DNA of 64,000 bases from Eremomyces bilateralis CBS 781.70 (GCF_010015585.1 NW_022985069.1:1109038-1173037); one strand, 5' to 3'; positions 42,536 through 55,752 are shown, numbered from the stretch's first letter. Numbers and translations: made by a program. Notes: generated by a model from the sequence alone, not told the origin.

Positions 42536-45400
42536 GGGATCAGATGTTGTTCACGGTGATGGCGTTGCGTCACGAGGTCCTGTGTTTAGCGGAGCGTTGA
42601 TATATTGATATATGTGTTGAAGGATCATCCCAAATCACCTCTTTGCGAAGCGGTGCTACCATCTGGGAGAGGATATATATAGGTCTTCAGTACTATATGT
42701 GTTTCAAACTAAGTAGATAGAAACTTGCTCACCAGGGCTTCTACAGAGCCGCAATATCACGCAACATACCACTCCACCAATGTGACCCATCCTCCGAACG
42801 TACCTATCTTTCGAATTTGCTATACTATATCACTGCAATAACTACATGTGATATTCTGACTTGCCTCCATCATGTCAACCCTGAGCGCATCTCCAATATA
42901 AGCAGCAGTAGTGTCAGCAAAATAGACACTAAACGTTGTCAGGTCATCTCGGGCGTCATTTGATAGTCGGTCCGGAACCGGAACCGAGCACCTATATCGA
43001 AGCCCTAACAGCTGTGATCGCCGGTGCAACATATATTGCTGCTCAGGGTTGAGGGGTTGGCAGTCACTATGTGGTATGGATGCCTTTAGGTACGTGGTGT
43101 TGTTGGCTGGCTGAGCGCAGGGAAGTCATCCTAGAGGAGAAGAAGAGTCGAGCCGACTTGTTTCAGTTGGTGGAGAGGAATGGTGGTAGAGCTGCTCTTT
43201 CGGAAATTCTAGGTTTGATCAGCACAAAGGATTGAGTGATGAGAGGTATCTTGGCATACGGCGTGCGGATCTCTTCGAGAACCGACTGGAAACGAGACGT
43301 TCTTAACTTTTCCCCGGGCGTTGATTGTCCTGGTCGAGATATATCACTGTCCATTTCCTCATCGTAGCACCTCAGTGCAATCGGCCTCACCCTCCTCCTA
43401 ACATGTCGCCGTGATTCTCTTCTAGTCATCATCGACCATCTACTCCCTTCATAGTTCATATCCCCCAAACCCACTAGCCGTCTTCTCTTCTCGTTTCCGA
43501 TCATCATCTCACCCGTCCATTCAGCACAAAACCCCCAATCTGTCAATCATGCCGATCATTCATGTGCAACCACCCCATCGTTCTAGAAGATTACGAAATC
43601 GGGGTGGCTGGGACCGCATGTGGGTTATCATCCCGTGCTATCGACAGGGTTCGAGGGCTGCCCCGGTGGGGTGATCGGCGCCGGTTATTGGGATGGAATA
43701 TATATCCTGGTACGAATATGTAACTCAGGTGAGGGCCCCGGGATGGTTGCCAGCTTCAAATCAGTTCTGGCGACTCTTTGTTGGGGGCGGGCAGGGTATT
43801 CGACATCGGCAGGGATCATGGCGAGGAAAGGACAGGCGATGAGGCGAGGTATGGCACGCCGTCTTGGTTGACGCACATAACATCATACTGTTGGGGATTC
43901 CTGGTTCCTGATGGCGGAATAGGACGGCATCGTCTTGGCTGGCAATGAGTGGGCGCAGAATCCTGCCAGACTGGTGGCTATGGGACTCTTGGTATACTGG
44001 AATTGGAGGTGCAACTAGGCGACGCATAGAGGTATTTGACATGGGATATAGGTAGGCAATAGTTGGATAGACGGACGAAATGATGCGCATGAATAAAAAG
44101 TGGTATTAGGCGATGTCTGTATAGCCGGGAATGAGTTGACGGATGACGAGATCAGCGCAGCTTGCTAGCGCCTAACATACCTAGTCTATCAACGTCTGGG
44201 CGATGATATGCCTCTTCTGCTATGGATGCATCATGCATGGAAGACTAATCGAATTGAAGACCTGTGCGAGATCGCTGCCCTACCGGAAAGTCTGTGATGC
44301 CAACGATTGACAGAGTGTAGATTGGGTTAAGCATAAATATGCGGTGATCGGTGAACAATGGGACGCCATGTCGAGAAACGGGCGAGCGACACAAGACTGG
44401 CGTACAAGATGTACATTGTACCGTGGTAGTTCTGTGCTGCTGGTTTGGGGGTCCCTGTCGTTATAATCATCGTCTCCAATGATCATTCTGGTAGGTGGTA
44501 TTCTGCTATTGCGTCTCCTGCACGATTTCTCAACTTGTAAACGCTGAGTACTCCCAGTGCGAACCAACCTTCAAACCATTCGCAAGGACTTACCTACCTA
44601 CCTGCTTACCAAGTTACCTTGGAGGTGATGGGAACACATGCATGCGTCTCGTAAAGCCACCGTGACACAACCGGCTGGAATATCTGTCCATGTCCACGTT
44701 CCCCTGTGGGAGGTTGTGACAGAGCGCGGTTTGATCAAGCAGCTCATTTCGGGAGTTGGGTCGTCGTGCATTTCGGGTGGTTCAAGGAAGTACTTGGATA
44801 TGTAGGTACACTGGAAGTACGCCCGGTCTGTTCATGCATCACGAGACATCCAGAGTTGAGGCCCGAGATGGTAGTTTGCTGGTGGTGGAAGGGTGCGCAC
44901 TTGGGAGATTTCCAGGGGGGGGTCATGGCGGGAATGCGGAATATCGTCCGCGCTGGTGAGGTAGATCGTTTAGTTGAATAATAAACGAACATGAACTAAG
45001 ATGCATCGTAACGAATATGGGACTGATTTGAAGTGTCGTTTTCTTGGGTAGTCGACCCACGGTTGGCAACCGGTAGGGCTGGAGAGTGATACAGGGCAGA
45101 TAAAGCGAGACAAATATATTCTGCTCAAAGAGTGGTATGTAATTTGAAAATGTTGAGCCTTAAAATAATAATAAGTTAGCAGGTTCCCATCCTAATTAAT
45201 TACCGTACGCCACCTTGCTGATGGCTTGATGGGGCAAATTGAACCTAAAGAGACTCCTGGATTCCTGCAGTGTGGCCTACATCAGCAAACATCCCGCTTC
45301 GTTTGCGCAGCCACCGAAGTGCTATTCCGATTCACGATGCCACTACCGACGAAGTGAGGACGGACGTGGCACTCACATGCTTCCCGTCGCATTGATAGGA
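42536..45400. other. Long intergenic region, no supported gene
   Basis: About 2.9 kb contain only short frames without ATG, motif or splice partners. Scattered ATGCATG and CCTACCTACCTGC repeats (about 44590-44615) are visible. It may hold untranslated or non-coding RNA, but nothing shows this directly. Confidence 0.4.
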
Positions 45401-47568
45401 TGAACAGGCGAAAACAAAAGCAATTAAACCCCCTCTACGGAGTAAACCAACGCCAAAAAACGAGGCTGAATCGTGGTACTAACTCTTAACGATCTTAGCG
45501 GAAGCATGTTTCGAACGGGTGCAAGCCACCACCAGGGGTACGAATGTACGATTGATGAACCGGCCGGCGATTGGTCGGATTGGACGAGCGCCCGATGCAT
45601 AGTCCGTGAGTCAACGGGGTTTAGCGGCACCAGCGGCAGCATAGCCCTGCAAAGTGCAAAGGGACAAAACAAAAGATCGCCGGCGTTGCTTGGAAAGAGC
45701 TTGGAAGATGGGGGAGGCGGGCTTCCAGAAGGTTTCCACCCCCAGTCGCGTGCCAACAACTGCATGGAAAGCATGTCAATTGTTCCCTTGCCAAGTGCCG
45801 CTGGTCGAATCAACGGGTCGAGACTTGATCCCCGCCTTCGTATGATCGATAGAAGGCCAGAGAGTCTCATCCATTCTGGAGTCCTTCCAATCATCGAAAT
45901 CTCTATCGAATCTTTCGAATCCTCGCTCCGTTGCTCCGTGGTTCTCGATTGGCTCGAGTTGTCTTTTCCGCGTTCCGCTCCGCTGGACTGGTGTAGGAGC
46001 GAGTCCATCATCTGCTTGTCCTTCTGTGCTGCATTTTGAAAGGCGACGCACCTTACTATTGTGGATCGTTGCTGGACGGTGGTGGTGGCTGCTTTGTACC
46101 CGCCAGATCTCGAGTCCTTCGAAAAGCATATCGCATCCATCCTCACATTCATTCTGTCCCATCTCCTCTCATCTCATCTTGACTCGAGCTTGGCTCTTCT
46201 CTTACCATTGTTGCTTCAATCCGAGTCGATTCCATCCAAACCTCTGATCCATCGCCCGAGACATTGAATGGTCGGTTTGACACCTTGGATCGGTTCCTGC
46301 ATCTGCATCGTGGAACACCCCAGCCTTCGACTCCCGTGATAGTCAATGGTCTAGTTCGACGCATTGGCACATCAATAGTGAGACGATCTGTCTTCTGTCT
46401 TCCGTGGTATTTTCTGTATGTACAAGTTTTATATCTTATGCTCCGCACTCGCACTGTTGCACTCTGCTGTTCCCCTAGACCCTAATGGAGGTCTGGCTCT
46501 TTCTTTAGAGTTTAGAGTTTAGACACCTTCCCACTTGGGCGTCCCTCGTCCCCAACTGATCCCATCCTCCCACCGTTTCTCCAATCCGCGAATTCCGATC
46601 ACTTCCTCCCACACTTCTTCAACTCGACCGATTCCGCCGTGGAGTCTTTGCTTCGGCAATTGGAACTGGCCTTAGACACTTTGTCTCTTCGCTTCTACAT
46701 CGAGTCGTCTTCTCGTTGCGGTCCGCTTACACCCACTTCTCCCGCACTGACACCTGGCCCTCTCCGCGTTGCTGACGCCACCAAGAGAGCCAGACTTCCG
46801 GACTACCAAGCCCATCGCCAACCTACCTGCACCCTTTGTTTCACCTTCATGCCACTCTTTTCCTCTGTTCCTCGGGTCTTACTGTCTTACGCCTCATCCT
46901 CCAAACCTAACCCGATCGCCAGCAAATTCGCGCTCGATAACCCTTCCCCATTGCCTCCCGTTGCTGGCTCGAGTCTACTTATCACCGGCGCTCCACCTTT
47001 GATCTTCGCATAAACCATTGAACCTTCGGAGCTCACGTCACGGACCTCGAATCCTTCCGCGTTCGGCACCGCAACCGCTCTTGACAAATACGACCTTCCT
47101 GCCCGGTGTCTGACAACACCGGGACTCGACAATTCGCGGCTGATCACTCGGAACATCGCTCAACAGCGTGTGCTCAGATTCAATCCCGATTATCACCCTC
47201 GAATATCGGGTCGAGAACGCCAATTGCCACTAACGTTCGGTGAGACGCATATTTTCACGCTGTGGACGCAACTTCCCGAAACGAACCAGTCGAGATCGCG
47301 CGTTCCATTTCTGATATCGGTTTCCTCCAGCGGTCACTCCCTGCTCCACCGCGACTCGCTAGACTCTCCCCGCGACTTCTACAATTCCGATCGATGTCTC
47401 TGTCTTCGTAAATCGATCGTCGCATTGCATCCGCCACTATCCGCCTCATTCAACTCAATGCGACAGCCTGCGTGGCCTCCCTCTTCCGTGTGCGACATCA
47501 TATCCGCCTCGACCTCGCCGTGGTAAACGTCTGGTGCAGAACCGGGCGCACGTTGTTTCCACACGGCC
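45401..47568. other. Likely long 5' leader / promoter of the cAMP phosphodiesterase gene
   Basis: About 2.2 kb upstream of the phosphodiesterase are strongly pyrimidine-rich on the plus strand from about 46100 on (TCTCATCTCATCTTGACTCG, CTCCCACCGTTTCTCC and similar runs). The region contains several short upstream ATG frames, for example at 46639. This texture is typical of long fungal mRNA leaders of regulatory genes. No conserved protein is encoded. Confidence 0.45.
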
Positions 47569-50500
47569 ATGGAGCATGGGGCCTGTAACGTGATATACCT
47601 CGACCGGCGGGCGCAAGAGGGTCGCGTTGGCCGCGATGACTTCAAATCGATGCAGAGCCCGCCCAAGAGGAGGAGTTCAGGGAGCGATTCGCTGGGGTAC
47701 TTCAAACTGGCCCCAGCGACATCGGCGGAAGTAGTATCGAACCTCGAGAATATCTTGTCGACATTTCATGAAGGTAAGTGTTAAGTTGTGGGGTTCTGCG
47801 CAAGAGTGAGACATGTCTGGGATGTGGAATTTCTGACTCGTCGCATAGTTCATGTTTTCCGCTCCGGCGCCTCGTGTCTTGCGAAAGTCGCCCAACTCGA
47901 CGATAACAAGGACAAGAAACTCCCGACTCTTGTTCTTATTGACATACCGTATGACGAAGAGCAACGACTTAAAAGACTCTCAAGGGAGCCACGGATGTTG
48001 TCTCCCACGGCCGTGCGAAGAACCACGAACGAGTCGGTCGAGGGCGACGAATTGTACGGCATCCACCTCTTAACACACATCTCGACCGAGATACACTCGC
48101 AGAATCTCTCCAGGCTCGTCGTACCAGTGGTTGTGCTCAGCGGCTTCGAGCGCGACTGGGGATCGACGAATCTCGCGACCTCTTCTGCTCAAGGATCGTA
48201 TGTTCTCAGCGACAACGCGCGGTTGATGCGATATCTCGATGCCGGTGCAGTCGATGTGGTAACGAGTCCACTCTCCAAGGACCACATCCAGAGTCTGGCG
48301 GTGCATGCATATCGGACCTATAAGGAATTTATTAGAGATGAGCAAGGGTTCCTAGCAAAACGACGGGCGAGGAAACGATCGTGGGTCGGCGTCAGTGAGG
48401 ACAAACCCTACTCGTATCTCCGGGAAGCAATGGTGTCAAACTTGATGAGTGGCATCTGCAACCCCGAGGAGGCTGCGGATTCGATTGACCCAAGGTAAGT
48501 GTCCAGGGCGTGAACCTAGTGCAATTAACTAACACTACTTAAAGCGACATCCTAGTCAAACCAGATCGCAGAACGAAAGTGGAGGCTGCTGTTGGCTCCT
48601 GGGCATTTTCAGCGCACGAATTCACGGACGATGAGTTGCTTTACGGCGCACTGGTGATGCTGGAACATGCATTGCAAATGGAAGAGCTTGCGAAATGGCG
48701 ACTGCCGAAAGGTGACCTCGACTACCCGCTGTTCTCCATTCCTCAACTAACCTTCATTTCTAGACGAATTAGTCGTCTTTCTATTAGCTAGCCGGATGGC
48801 GTACAACGACTTTGTATTCTACCACAACTTCCGTCACGTCGCCGACGTGCTCCAAGCCGTCTTCTACTTCCTCCTTCAAATCGGTACTTTGCCTCCATAT
48901 CCTTACAATACTCGCCGATCCTCTGGCCCACCATCCGCCATTGCTTCCCTTCTCAAACCTTTCGATGCGCTCACCCTTCTCATCTCCGCGATCGGCCACG
49001 ACGTCGGTCATCCGGGAGTCAACAACGCCTTCCTCGTCGCATTGAACGCCCCGCTCGCGCAATTATACAACGATCGGTCTGTGCTCGAGTCTTTCCACTG
49101 CGCGGCATACTCGCAGATCCTGCGGCGGTATTGGCCGGACGCGTTCTCGGATATCGACATGCGGAAGCGCATGATCAGCGCCATCTTGGCTACCGACATG
49201 GGATTGCATTTCAAATACATGGCCGATCTCGGGAATCTGCAGGAGAAGCTGGATCATAACGAGAGCACGCTCGATGGGTGGAATTTGAAGATCCTTGAGG
49301 AATATCGCGACCTAGCGTGTGGGCTGTTGATCAAATGCGCTGACATTAGCAATGTGGTAAGTCGACCGTGCGGATGCTTGACCATCCTCTAGAATAGAGA
49401 CCAACGTTTATCTACAGGCGCGAAAATTCGACACTGCTAGGCAATGGGCTGAAATACTCACGGACGAGTTCTTTAACCAGGGCGAAATGGAGAAGGAACT
49501 CGAGATGCCCACGACTCTCTTCGCTCCCCCGGAACGCGACAACTTGACCAAACTCGCCAAGTCGCAAATCGGATTCATCAACATCTTTGCTCGTCCTCTC
49601 TTTGAACAGGTTTCCCATGTTCTACCGGGAATGGCATTCAGCGTCGAGGAGCTCATCACCAACAAGCAAATCTGGGAACACAAGATTGCGGTAGAGAAGG
49701 AGCTGCAAGCAAAGCAAGGACCGGCACGAGAAATGAAGCTATTAGCGCCTGGCGCCTTGCATGAAGATCATGCCCCGAGCCCCATGACGCGAAGCCGAGA
49801 GAACTTGGCGGATGTTGCACAGGTCGATGAAGAGATATCGGATCCGATGGAGACTGGCGCTCCTTCTCCTGGTGAGAATGGCGGTACTCCGCTTGCACAC
49901 TCCTCAAGGGCCCAATCCATACCACTCTCACCACTCTCTACCGAACCTCCATCCACCACATCCGTCATCTCCTCTGACCAGGCACCTACATCATCCACAA
50001 GTACTGATCATACCACCCTGCAAAACTTCATCGTCGAACCTAACCACCTCCCTGAAAGAATCATCCAATCCGAGATCATAGACCGTCCTTCCAACCCATC
50101 ACATACCTTTACCCCCCCAACAAAGAAGAAGGAAAGGGGAACGCTATTAAACAACTCTGCAGTCCCTAACGAGTCACAGGACAGTGAAAAGGAAACCTCG
50201 TCCCGTCCTCGCTTCTTCCGCTCTCGCAGTAAGGATAACTCTCGGAAAATCAAGGGCAATCCCACACTCCGTAGCAAGTCCGCCGACCGCAAATCGCTCC
50301 CGTATCCCGCCACCACCATCCACCGCCAGCACCCATCGCACGGGTCTTCGACCTCCCGCCCTTCAGATTCATTCACCGACGCCACCTCTAGCCCTCGCCA
50401 CTTCCCTAGCCACCCGAACCTCCGCTCCAACGGTGACTCCCACTCCGCTTCCCAACCCGAGTCATACCCACCCCTCCCAAGCGCCCCGAACGCGTACACG

Positions 50501-50980
50501 AGCGCCGTTAATGGCAACACCGCCCTCACGAACGGTGTCCCTGTCTCCAGCAACACCGGCCCCGGCGCCGATGCAAGCACGCATCGCACCGGCAGCCCGT
50601 TTACCGACAGCACGCGGCCGACATCCCGAGAATGGAGCGAGTCGGCCGCGCTGACGGACGAAGTGGACGAGGTGCCACCGTTCAACGCTGATGACGTGAA
50701 GCCGTACAGCGGTACCTTTGGTGGACGGGACGGGAACGCTGGTGGTGGGCAGGATGGAACGAATGGCGCAGATTATCACACGGTGCCGATGGCTGGTGGG
50801 ACCGTGGAGAACGGTGATTGGAAAGGTGGGGAGGGGCTGGGGAAGAAGGGGAGTCGGTTTCAGTTGAAGAAATATTGGAAGCGGAAGTGGAAGGATGCGG
50901 TAGGGATGCAGGGGCAGGGCCAGGGGCCAGTGAGGGAGGGGGTGCAGGTTCGTGGTGGAGGCGGGGATGTGAAGGGGTGA
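47569..50980 (+). CDS. High-affinity 3',5'-cyclic-nucleotide phosphodiesterase (PdeH/Pde2 type)
   Basis: This enzyme hydrolyses cAMP and so sets the level of PKA signalling. There are five exons: 47569-47773, 47849-48494, 48545-48711, 48764-49356 and 49418-50980. The introns are 75, 50, 52 and 61 bases, all with CTRAC-like branch sites, and the product is 1057 residues. The class I PDE core (about 350-600) has YHNFRHVADV, GHDVGHPGVNNAFL (the HDxxHxGxxN metal motif), DMGLHFKYM and the late metal Asp in IKCADISNVARKFD. The N-terminal part (about 1-290) looks response-regulator-like, with LVLIDIPY, VVLSGFE and YLDAGAVDVVTSPL, as in filamentous-fungus PdeH. The last 400 residues are disordered, Ser/Pro/Thr-rich, and end in a basic Gly-rich tail. 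Start MEHGACNVIYLDRR has a good context (GCCATGG). Confidence 0.94.
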
Positions 50981-52600
50981 AGAAGCAGCGAGGAGACGAC
51001 GAATTCTAACAACCCTCCTCTGTTCGAGCCGATCGAACTACCACGAGAACCACTAGCCGCATGACAATGGCTCGGAAGCGCGCTGCTCACCTGCCATCTC
51101 CAGTCATATATTTTACCACGACTATTATCCGGCGGACGAGCATCACGACGCGAATCGAACGGTCCCGCCGATCCATCGATTCTTGTGTATATACCTCTCC
51201 CCTCCTCGGATGACACATGCGGATTAGCTACCGGGTCGTTTATCCGCGCATCTTGCTCTGGTGGAATTCCCACAGCCTTAATTGAATAATGCATGTGGCT
51301 TGCGTTTCCGCTTGGCGCTGTATGATGACGGACGGCTAGGAATCGCAAAGCAGGTACCAACGGAAGTTCGAAAGCCATTCATCGCGGTTCAGAGTCAATT
51401 CCGCGTCTTCTCCCCCGGATCTTCTCCACACAGTCGGATGAGCGCTAGATATCCGCGATCGGCGTTTCGATATGTATCTCTCGAGCGGAAGTCATCGATG
51501 GGAGAACGGAAAAGCTGGGAATGGGAGACGGAGTGTTCAGCGGTTGACGCATGAGTGTATCAAAAGGGAGGAAAAGGGGAGGGAGGGGTACTTCGGATAG
51601 ATGTTATGATGGGTTGGGGACGTGTAGATCATGGGTATTGTATACGTAGGAATGAAAGCATAGCTATGATTCCGAAATTGCCTTGTGGTGTTGTGGTGTA
51701 TGATGTTGATGTAGCGTTCGTTGAGATCCTGTAGTGCTGGTTCACACACTGTTCGGAGGAAGTGATGTTATGAGAGTTGGAGAGGTGAGTGATGTCTAGG
51801 GAAGCTTGGGGGTGGTAGATATAGCAGTGTCACAGTGCTGTCTATGATAAACAAAGGGAGGGTGAATTCCCACTTCACTTCATATACCAAAATAACTCAA
51901 TCCAATTAAAGCAGGAAATGGCAGAGTGTCTTAGTGGTAGCCCCCCTCAGTCATCATTTAAGATGGCTCGGCTTCCACTTCTCGACGTGGCACACGGATG
52001 CTGTCAAGTACTAGCTGGAAAGGTGCCTCTGGAGCTTGAAGAAGATCCACCCGTTGCCGCAACGGATGGGGACTCGTTGAAGTGCTCGGATTAGAGGTAC
52101 TCCCTAGGGCTCCCGGAGCTTATAGATTTGCTCTTTTGTTCTATGTTTTTGAAACGTAGAGGGAACTGCTTTTTGTGGGATGGAGCGGTGATGGGGTCAT
52201 GGAGGGTGATGCTTCTTGAGAGGGGAGTATAGAGTGGACAGGAGGTACTTGTGAGGTACTTGTGAAAAGGTAATGGGGTGGATTTCAGGAGGGTTCGAGT
52301 CTGGGTAGGGGCATTTCTTTTTGTATTGATTCATAGCATAAATATACTTCAATCTTATGCTTGCATGAACTAATCTGATAATATTCCTGTATTAGTATTT
52401 CATTTTAAAATGTTATTAATATCGAGATGGGCAATAATAGTCTAGTCAGTCTGATCAGTCTCTCTCCGAAAATGAATATATTGCTGCCTGAGGCATTAAT
52501 TTTTCAGGATTTCCATGTCTGTTCAACATCAACTGCAGTGCTTGATTCCATATGGATATACGAAGCATTCTACAATTGGTTGCATTGATACCAGATTCGA
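50981..52600. other. Intergenic between pdeH and qri7
   Basis: No gene is supported over 1.6 kb. A perfect tandem GAGGTACTTGT pair lies at about 52240-52262. AT-rich sequence at 52320-52440 precedes qri7. Confidence 0.45.
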
Positions 52601-54121
52601 ATGTCACTCTTTTACCGTAGCCTCCAGCACGCGTATATCTCTAAGCCAGGGATTGTACGACCACGACGAATCCGCACTCTCCTCACTCTAGCAGTTGAGA
52701 GCTCCTGCGACGACTCCGCCGTCGCTATCCTCGAAACCCACAATGTCAAATCCTCACTCATAGCCTCTCAATCCCCCTCCGCCTCATCTCCTCCGACCGC
52801 CCACCTCCACTTCAACCATCGCATCTCCGCCACCACCGCCAACCTCCGCGGCATCCACCCCGTCGCCGCCGCCATCTCTCACCAGCGCTCGCTCGCCTCT
52901 CTGCTACGATCCGCGCTTCCCTCCCTCCCCGATGCGCGTGATGACGTCGATCCTTCGAAGACGGTATTTATAGATGTGGAGGGGAAGCTCAAGCAGAAAT
53001 GCAAACCGGACTTCATCGCTGTCACCTCTGGGCCGGGGATGATATCGTCTCTGACGACCGGGATTGAGAATGCGAAGGGGTTGGCAGTCGCTTGGGGATT
53101 GCCGATTGTGGGGGTGCATCATATGCAGGCGCATGCGTTGACGCCGCAGTTGGTGCACGCCTTGGAGAGTGGGCGGGCGGGGAAGCAGGTAGAGGAAGAG
53201 CATGTCGCAGCGGGCGTGAGAGCAGCATCGCGGTCACTTCAACCCGCATTCCCATTCCTTTCGCTGCTCGTGTCTGGTGGGCATACAATACTCGTTGACT
53301 CGAAGAACGTCACGCAGCATCGCGTCCTTGCAAAAACAGCAGATAATGCTGTTGGAGACGCGCTAGATAAGATGGCGAGGATGATCCTCCCGGAGGAGAT
53401 CATGGCTAGTGAGAAACAGCTATCCAACTACGGGGCGATGCTAGAGGAGTTTGTATTTCCTGGAAGCAACCCTCTCCCGAGCGGTCAGGCTGGCGAAGAT
53501 CGTTCTTATGACTACGGCTATGCTCCCTCATCCGCGGCCCGACGAGTTTCACAATATGGCTGGGCTCTGCCCATACCATTAGCAGCTAAACCTAAGAGCG
53601 AACAATTCGCGTTTTCGTTTGCCGGCTTGATTAGCGCGATGGAACGGAATGTCGACCCGGAGACGCGGCTGGTTTGGAATGATCAGCGGCAGAAAAATGA
53701 CCGTGTTCCGCGAACCGAATCGCCGAGCGAGGACGAGAGACGGGAACTGGGAAAGCTGGCCATGACAGTGACCTTTGACCATCTTGCAAGGACGGTCATC
53801 ATGGGATTGGAAGCCATGGAGGAACGGGGCGATCGGGTGGGCACGCTCGTCGTCGCCGGAGGCGTTAGTGCGAATCAGTTTTTGAAACATGTGTTGAGGG
53901 TAAACTTGGACCGGGCAGGGTTCGGGAAAGTGGAGATAGAGACACCACCGTTGGCGCTGTGTACGGATAATGCAGCGATGATTGCCTGGGCCGGGTCTCT
54001 GTTGTTCGAGGAGGGATTTAGGGGCACGCTTGGAATGCTGGCCAAAAGAACTTGGAGCTTGGATGATTACGATGGGACCGAGGTGAACCTCAGTGTTTTT
54101 GATGGTGCGACAGAGGCATGA
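52601..54121 (+). CDS. qri7: Mitochondrial tRNA N6-threonylcarbamoyladenosine transferase (Qri7/OSGEPL1)
   Basis: This TsaD/Kae1-family enzyme transfers threonylcarbamoyl to A37 of ANN-decoding tRNAs in mitochondria. It is a single exon of 506 residues. The first 28 residues are basic and Ser-rich (MSLFYRSLQHAYISK... RPRRIRT), as in a mitochondrial presequence. The ASKHA fold follows: LAVESSCDDSAVAI, HRISATTANLRGIHPV, TSGPGMISSLTTGIENAKGL, the metal motif HMQAH (His174, His178), SLLVSGGHTILV, DNAVGDALDKMARM, FSFAGLISAME and VAGGVSANQFL with a late Asp in LCTDNAAMIAW. All expected catalytic blocks are present. It converges with the aprataxin gene, with 150 bases between the stops. Confidence 0.96.
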   Translation: MSLFYRSLQHAYISKPGIVRPRRIRTLLTLAVESSCDDSAVAILETHNVKSSLIASQSPSASSPPTAHLHFNHRISATTANLRGIHPVAAAISHQRSLASLLRSALPSLPDARDDVDPSKTVFIDVEGKLKQKCKPDFIAVTSGPGMISSLTTGIENAKGLAVAWGLPIVGVHHMQAHALTPQLVHALESGRAGKQVEEEHVAAGVRAASRSLQPAFPFLSLLVSGGHTILVDSKNVTQHRVLAKTADNAVGDALDKMARMILPEEIMASEKQLSNYGAMLEEFVFPGSNPLPSGQAGEDRSYDYGYAPSSAARRVSQYGWALPIPLAAKPKSEQFAFSFAGLISAMERNVDPETRLVWNDQRQKNDRVPRTESPSEDERRELGKLAMTVTFDHLARTVIMGLEAMEERGDRVGTLVVAGGVSANQFLKHVLRVNLDRAGFGKVEIETPPLALCTDNAAMIAWAGSLLFEEGFRGTLGMLAKRTWSLDDYDGTEVNLSVFDGATEA

Positions 54122-54271
54122 GCATCCTTTCCATCAGTTGGTGTTCTTGGAATCGTTTATACTTCATTCTAATACCCATGTATCATAGCCCCAGAAAACG
54201 GGCCTGTGTAAATATGTACAACACTACTGCATGAACACATTGCTTCCAAACATTGGATGCCGTCTTTAGGA

Positions 54272-55368
54272 TCATAACTGCCTCCAGTCCTCATACTCCT
54301 CCTCTAAGTGCCTTTTCAACTCAGCGAAGTGCGAACCGAACTTCTTCTTACAACGCCAGCACTCCAAATCTCCCTTCAAATACCGTCCTCTCCCCTGTCC
54401 CTCTCTCTGGTCCTCCGGTAGCGGGAACTCATCAAGCCCAACAAGGAACCTCGTTTGGAAACTGTTATAATGCTTCTTGTGCTTCATCTTTTCCGAGAAC
54501 CGGTCCGGTGTCAAGATATGGATGTGGACATTGTACAGACTAGGATGTGCATGCACCCCGACCAAAATCTCACTCTCCCAGTCCCGACCAGAGGGTAGTT
54601 GCGCTTCCAGCTCGGCCTGGCGCTCCTCAGGGCTCATCTCCTTGTCTTCGCCGATTTCATCTGCGGATTCCAGCAGCTTCTCCATCGCGTCTCGTCTCGC
54701 CTTCTCTTTCGCGCTCGTTGTGCCCCATCGTCTTCGCGCCTCTGCAGCAACGATGCTCTTGGCGCGTTTCACTTCCTCCCTGGCTGCGGCAAGGAATTTT
54801 GGTTTAGATAAGGCCGTGCAAGGGTGTAATTCTGAGATTGCAGGATCCCGTGACACGAGGAGGCAGTGGATTTGAGATTTCGGGAACTTGTCCTGAATGA
54901 ACACCCAGTAATCGTTGTGGTAGATGACGGTGTCTGCGGGCTGGGTAGTAGGGGATTGGATATATGACCGAAGGACAAAACGGAAGGGGTCAGATTTCAA
55001 ATGACCTTTTTTCGAACCTGGTGTTGGAGACGAGTTAGAAGGCTCGGGCTTGCGGCTCATCAGCTCGGTAACTGAGCATAGTCAGTTGTGGATTGTGAAG
55101 AAACGTGTTTCACTATTCCGCTTTGACTTGGTTCATCTGAGAACCTGTTTGTAGGCCACTAGCTAGAAGCAAAAATGGAAACAAGAAAATATAGTGCCGA
55201 GGGAAGAAGACGTAAATGCTCACAGGCGTTCTTTGCTCTATTACTAGGTCGTTCCGTGGTATCCTTCGAGCCATCCTCCACTTGAGGGGCGCCATTACGT
55301 GCCTTAGATTCCGCTGCAGGGGGGGCTGCAGATTCGACATCCGATAATGTCTCCGAATCTGGCATCAT
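54272..55368 (-). CDS. hnt3: Aprataxin-like DNA-adenylate hydrolase (Hnt3)
   Basis: This HIT-superfamily enzyme removes 5'-AMP from abortive DNA-ligation intermediates in the nucleus. Exons are 55368-55224 and 55071-54272. The intron is 152 bases (GTGAGC...CTGACTATGCTCAG), and the product is 314 residues. Splicing joins RAKNA to FTELMSRKPEPS. The HIT catalytic motif is in SLYNVHIHILT (histidines about 229-233), preceded by the GVHAHPS segment. The C-terminal zinc finger CWRCKKKF...HFAELKRH (about 286-303) is the aprataxin hallmark. Two consecutive ATGs (55368, 55365) are possible starts. A charged helical insert (KEKARRDAMEKLLESADEIG) sits inside the HIT domain, as often in fungal homologues. 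Confidence 0.93.
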
Positions 55369-55752
55369 AGATATTACCCGGACTTATGAAGGTGGTGTTG
55401 ATAGATGTCCTAGCTCTTATACCAAGGTGATAATCTCCCTCTTTGGCTTCAGAAGCTGGCCATCTAAACCAGGACTCCGGTTTAAGATTGAATATGTTGT
55501 CGCTTGGCCCTTTATGAATCGAAGTAAATTTATCAATTACAAATCTCGAAAACTGGCGTCTTCACTATTCTTCAACTTTCACCATTAGACGTCGTTGAAA
55601 TATTTGCACTAACCCGTTTACAGTTAGCCCCACATCTGCCCTGATATTACAATCTTTCCACCTTCATTGATATTGCTGACTTTTCTCTCCCACAATATCT
55701 CAAGAAGATGGTTAATGATTCCTAAAGTATCTTCAAATTCTGCTGATGCATA
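55369..55752. other. Divergent promoter of hnt3 and DEAH helicase
   Basis: 384 bases lie between two divergent start codons. AT-rich runs and no ORF are seen. A shared bidirectional promoter is plausible. Confidence 0.5.

Noticed and set aside
43163-43546. Minus-strand frame of 127 codons
   Set aside because: It opens with TTG, not ATG, and has no recognisable motif.
45424-46152. Overlapping frames of 188 and 242 codons on both strands
   Set aside because: They are mutual shadows in the likely leader region of the phosphodiesterase gene. The plus-strand frame opens with GTG, and neither shows a motif.
52290-52320. GGTTCGAGTC box resembling a tRNA B box
   Set aside because: No A box or cloverleaf can be built upstream of it.
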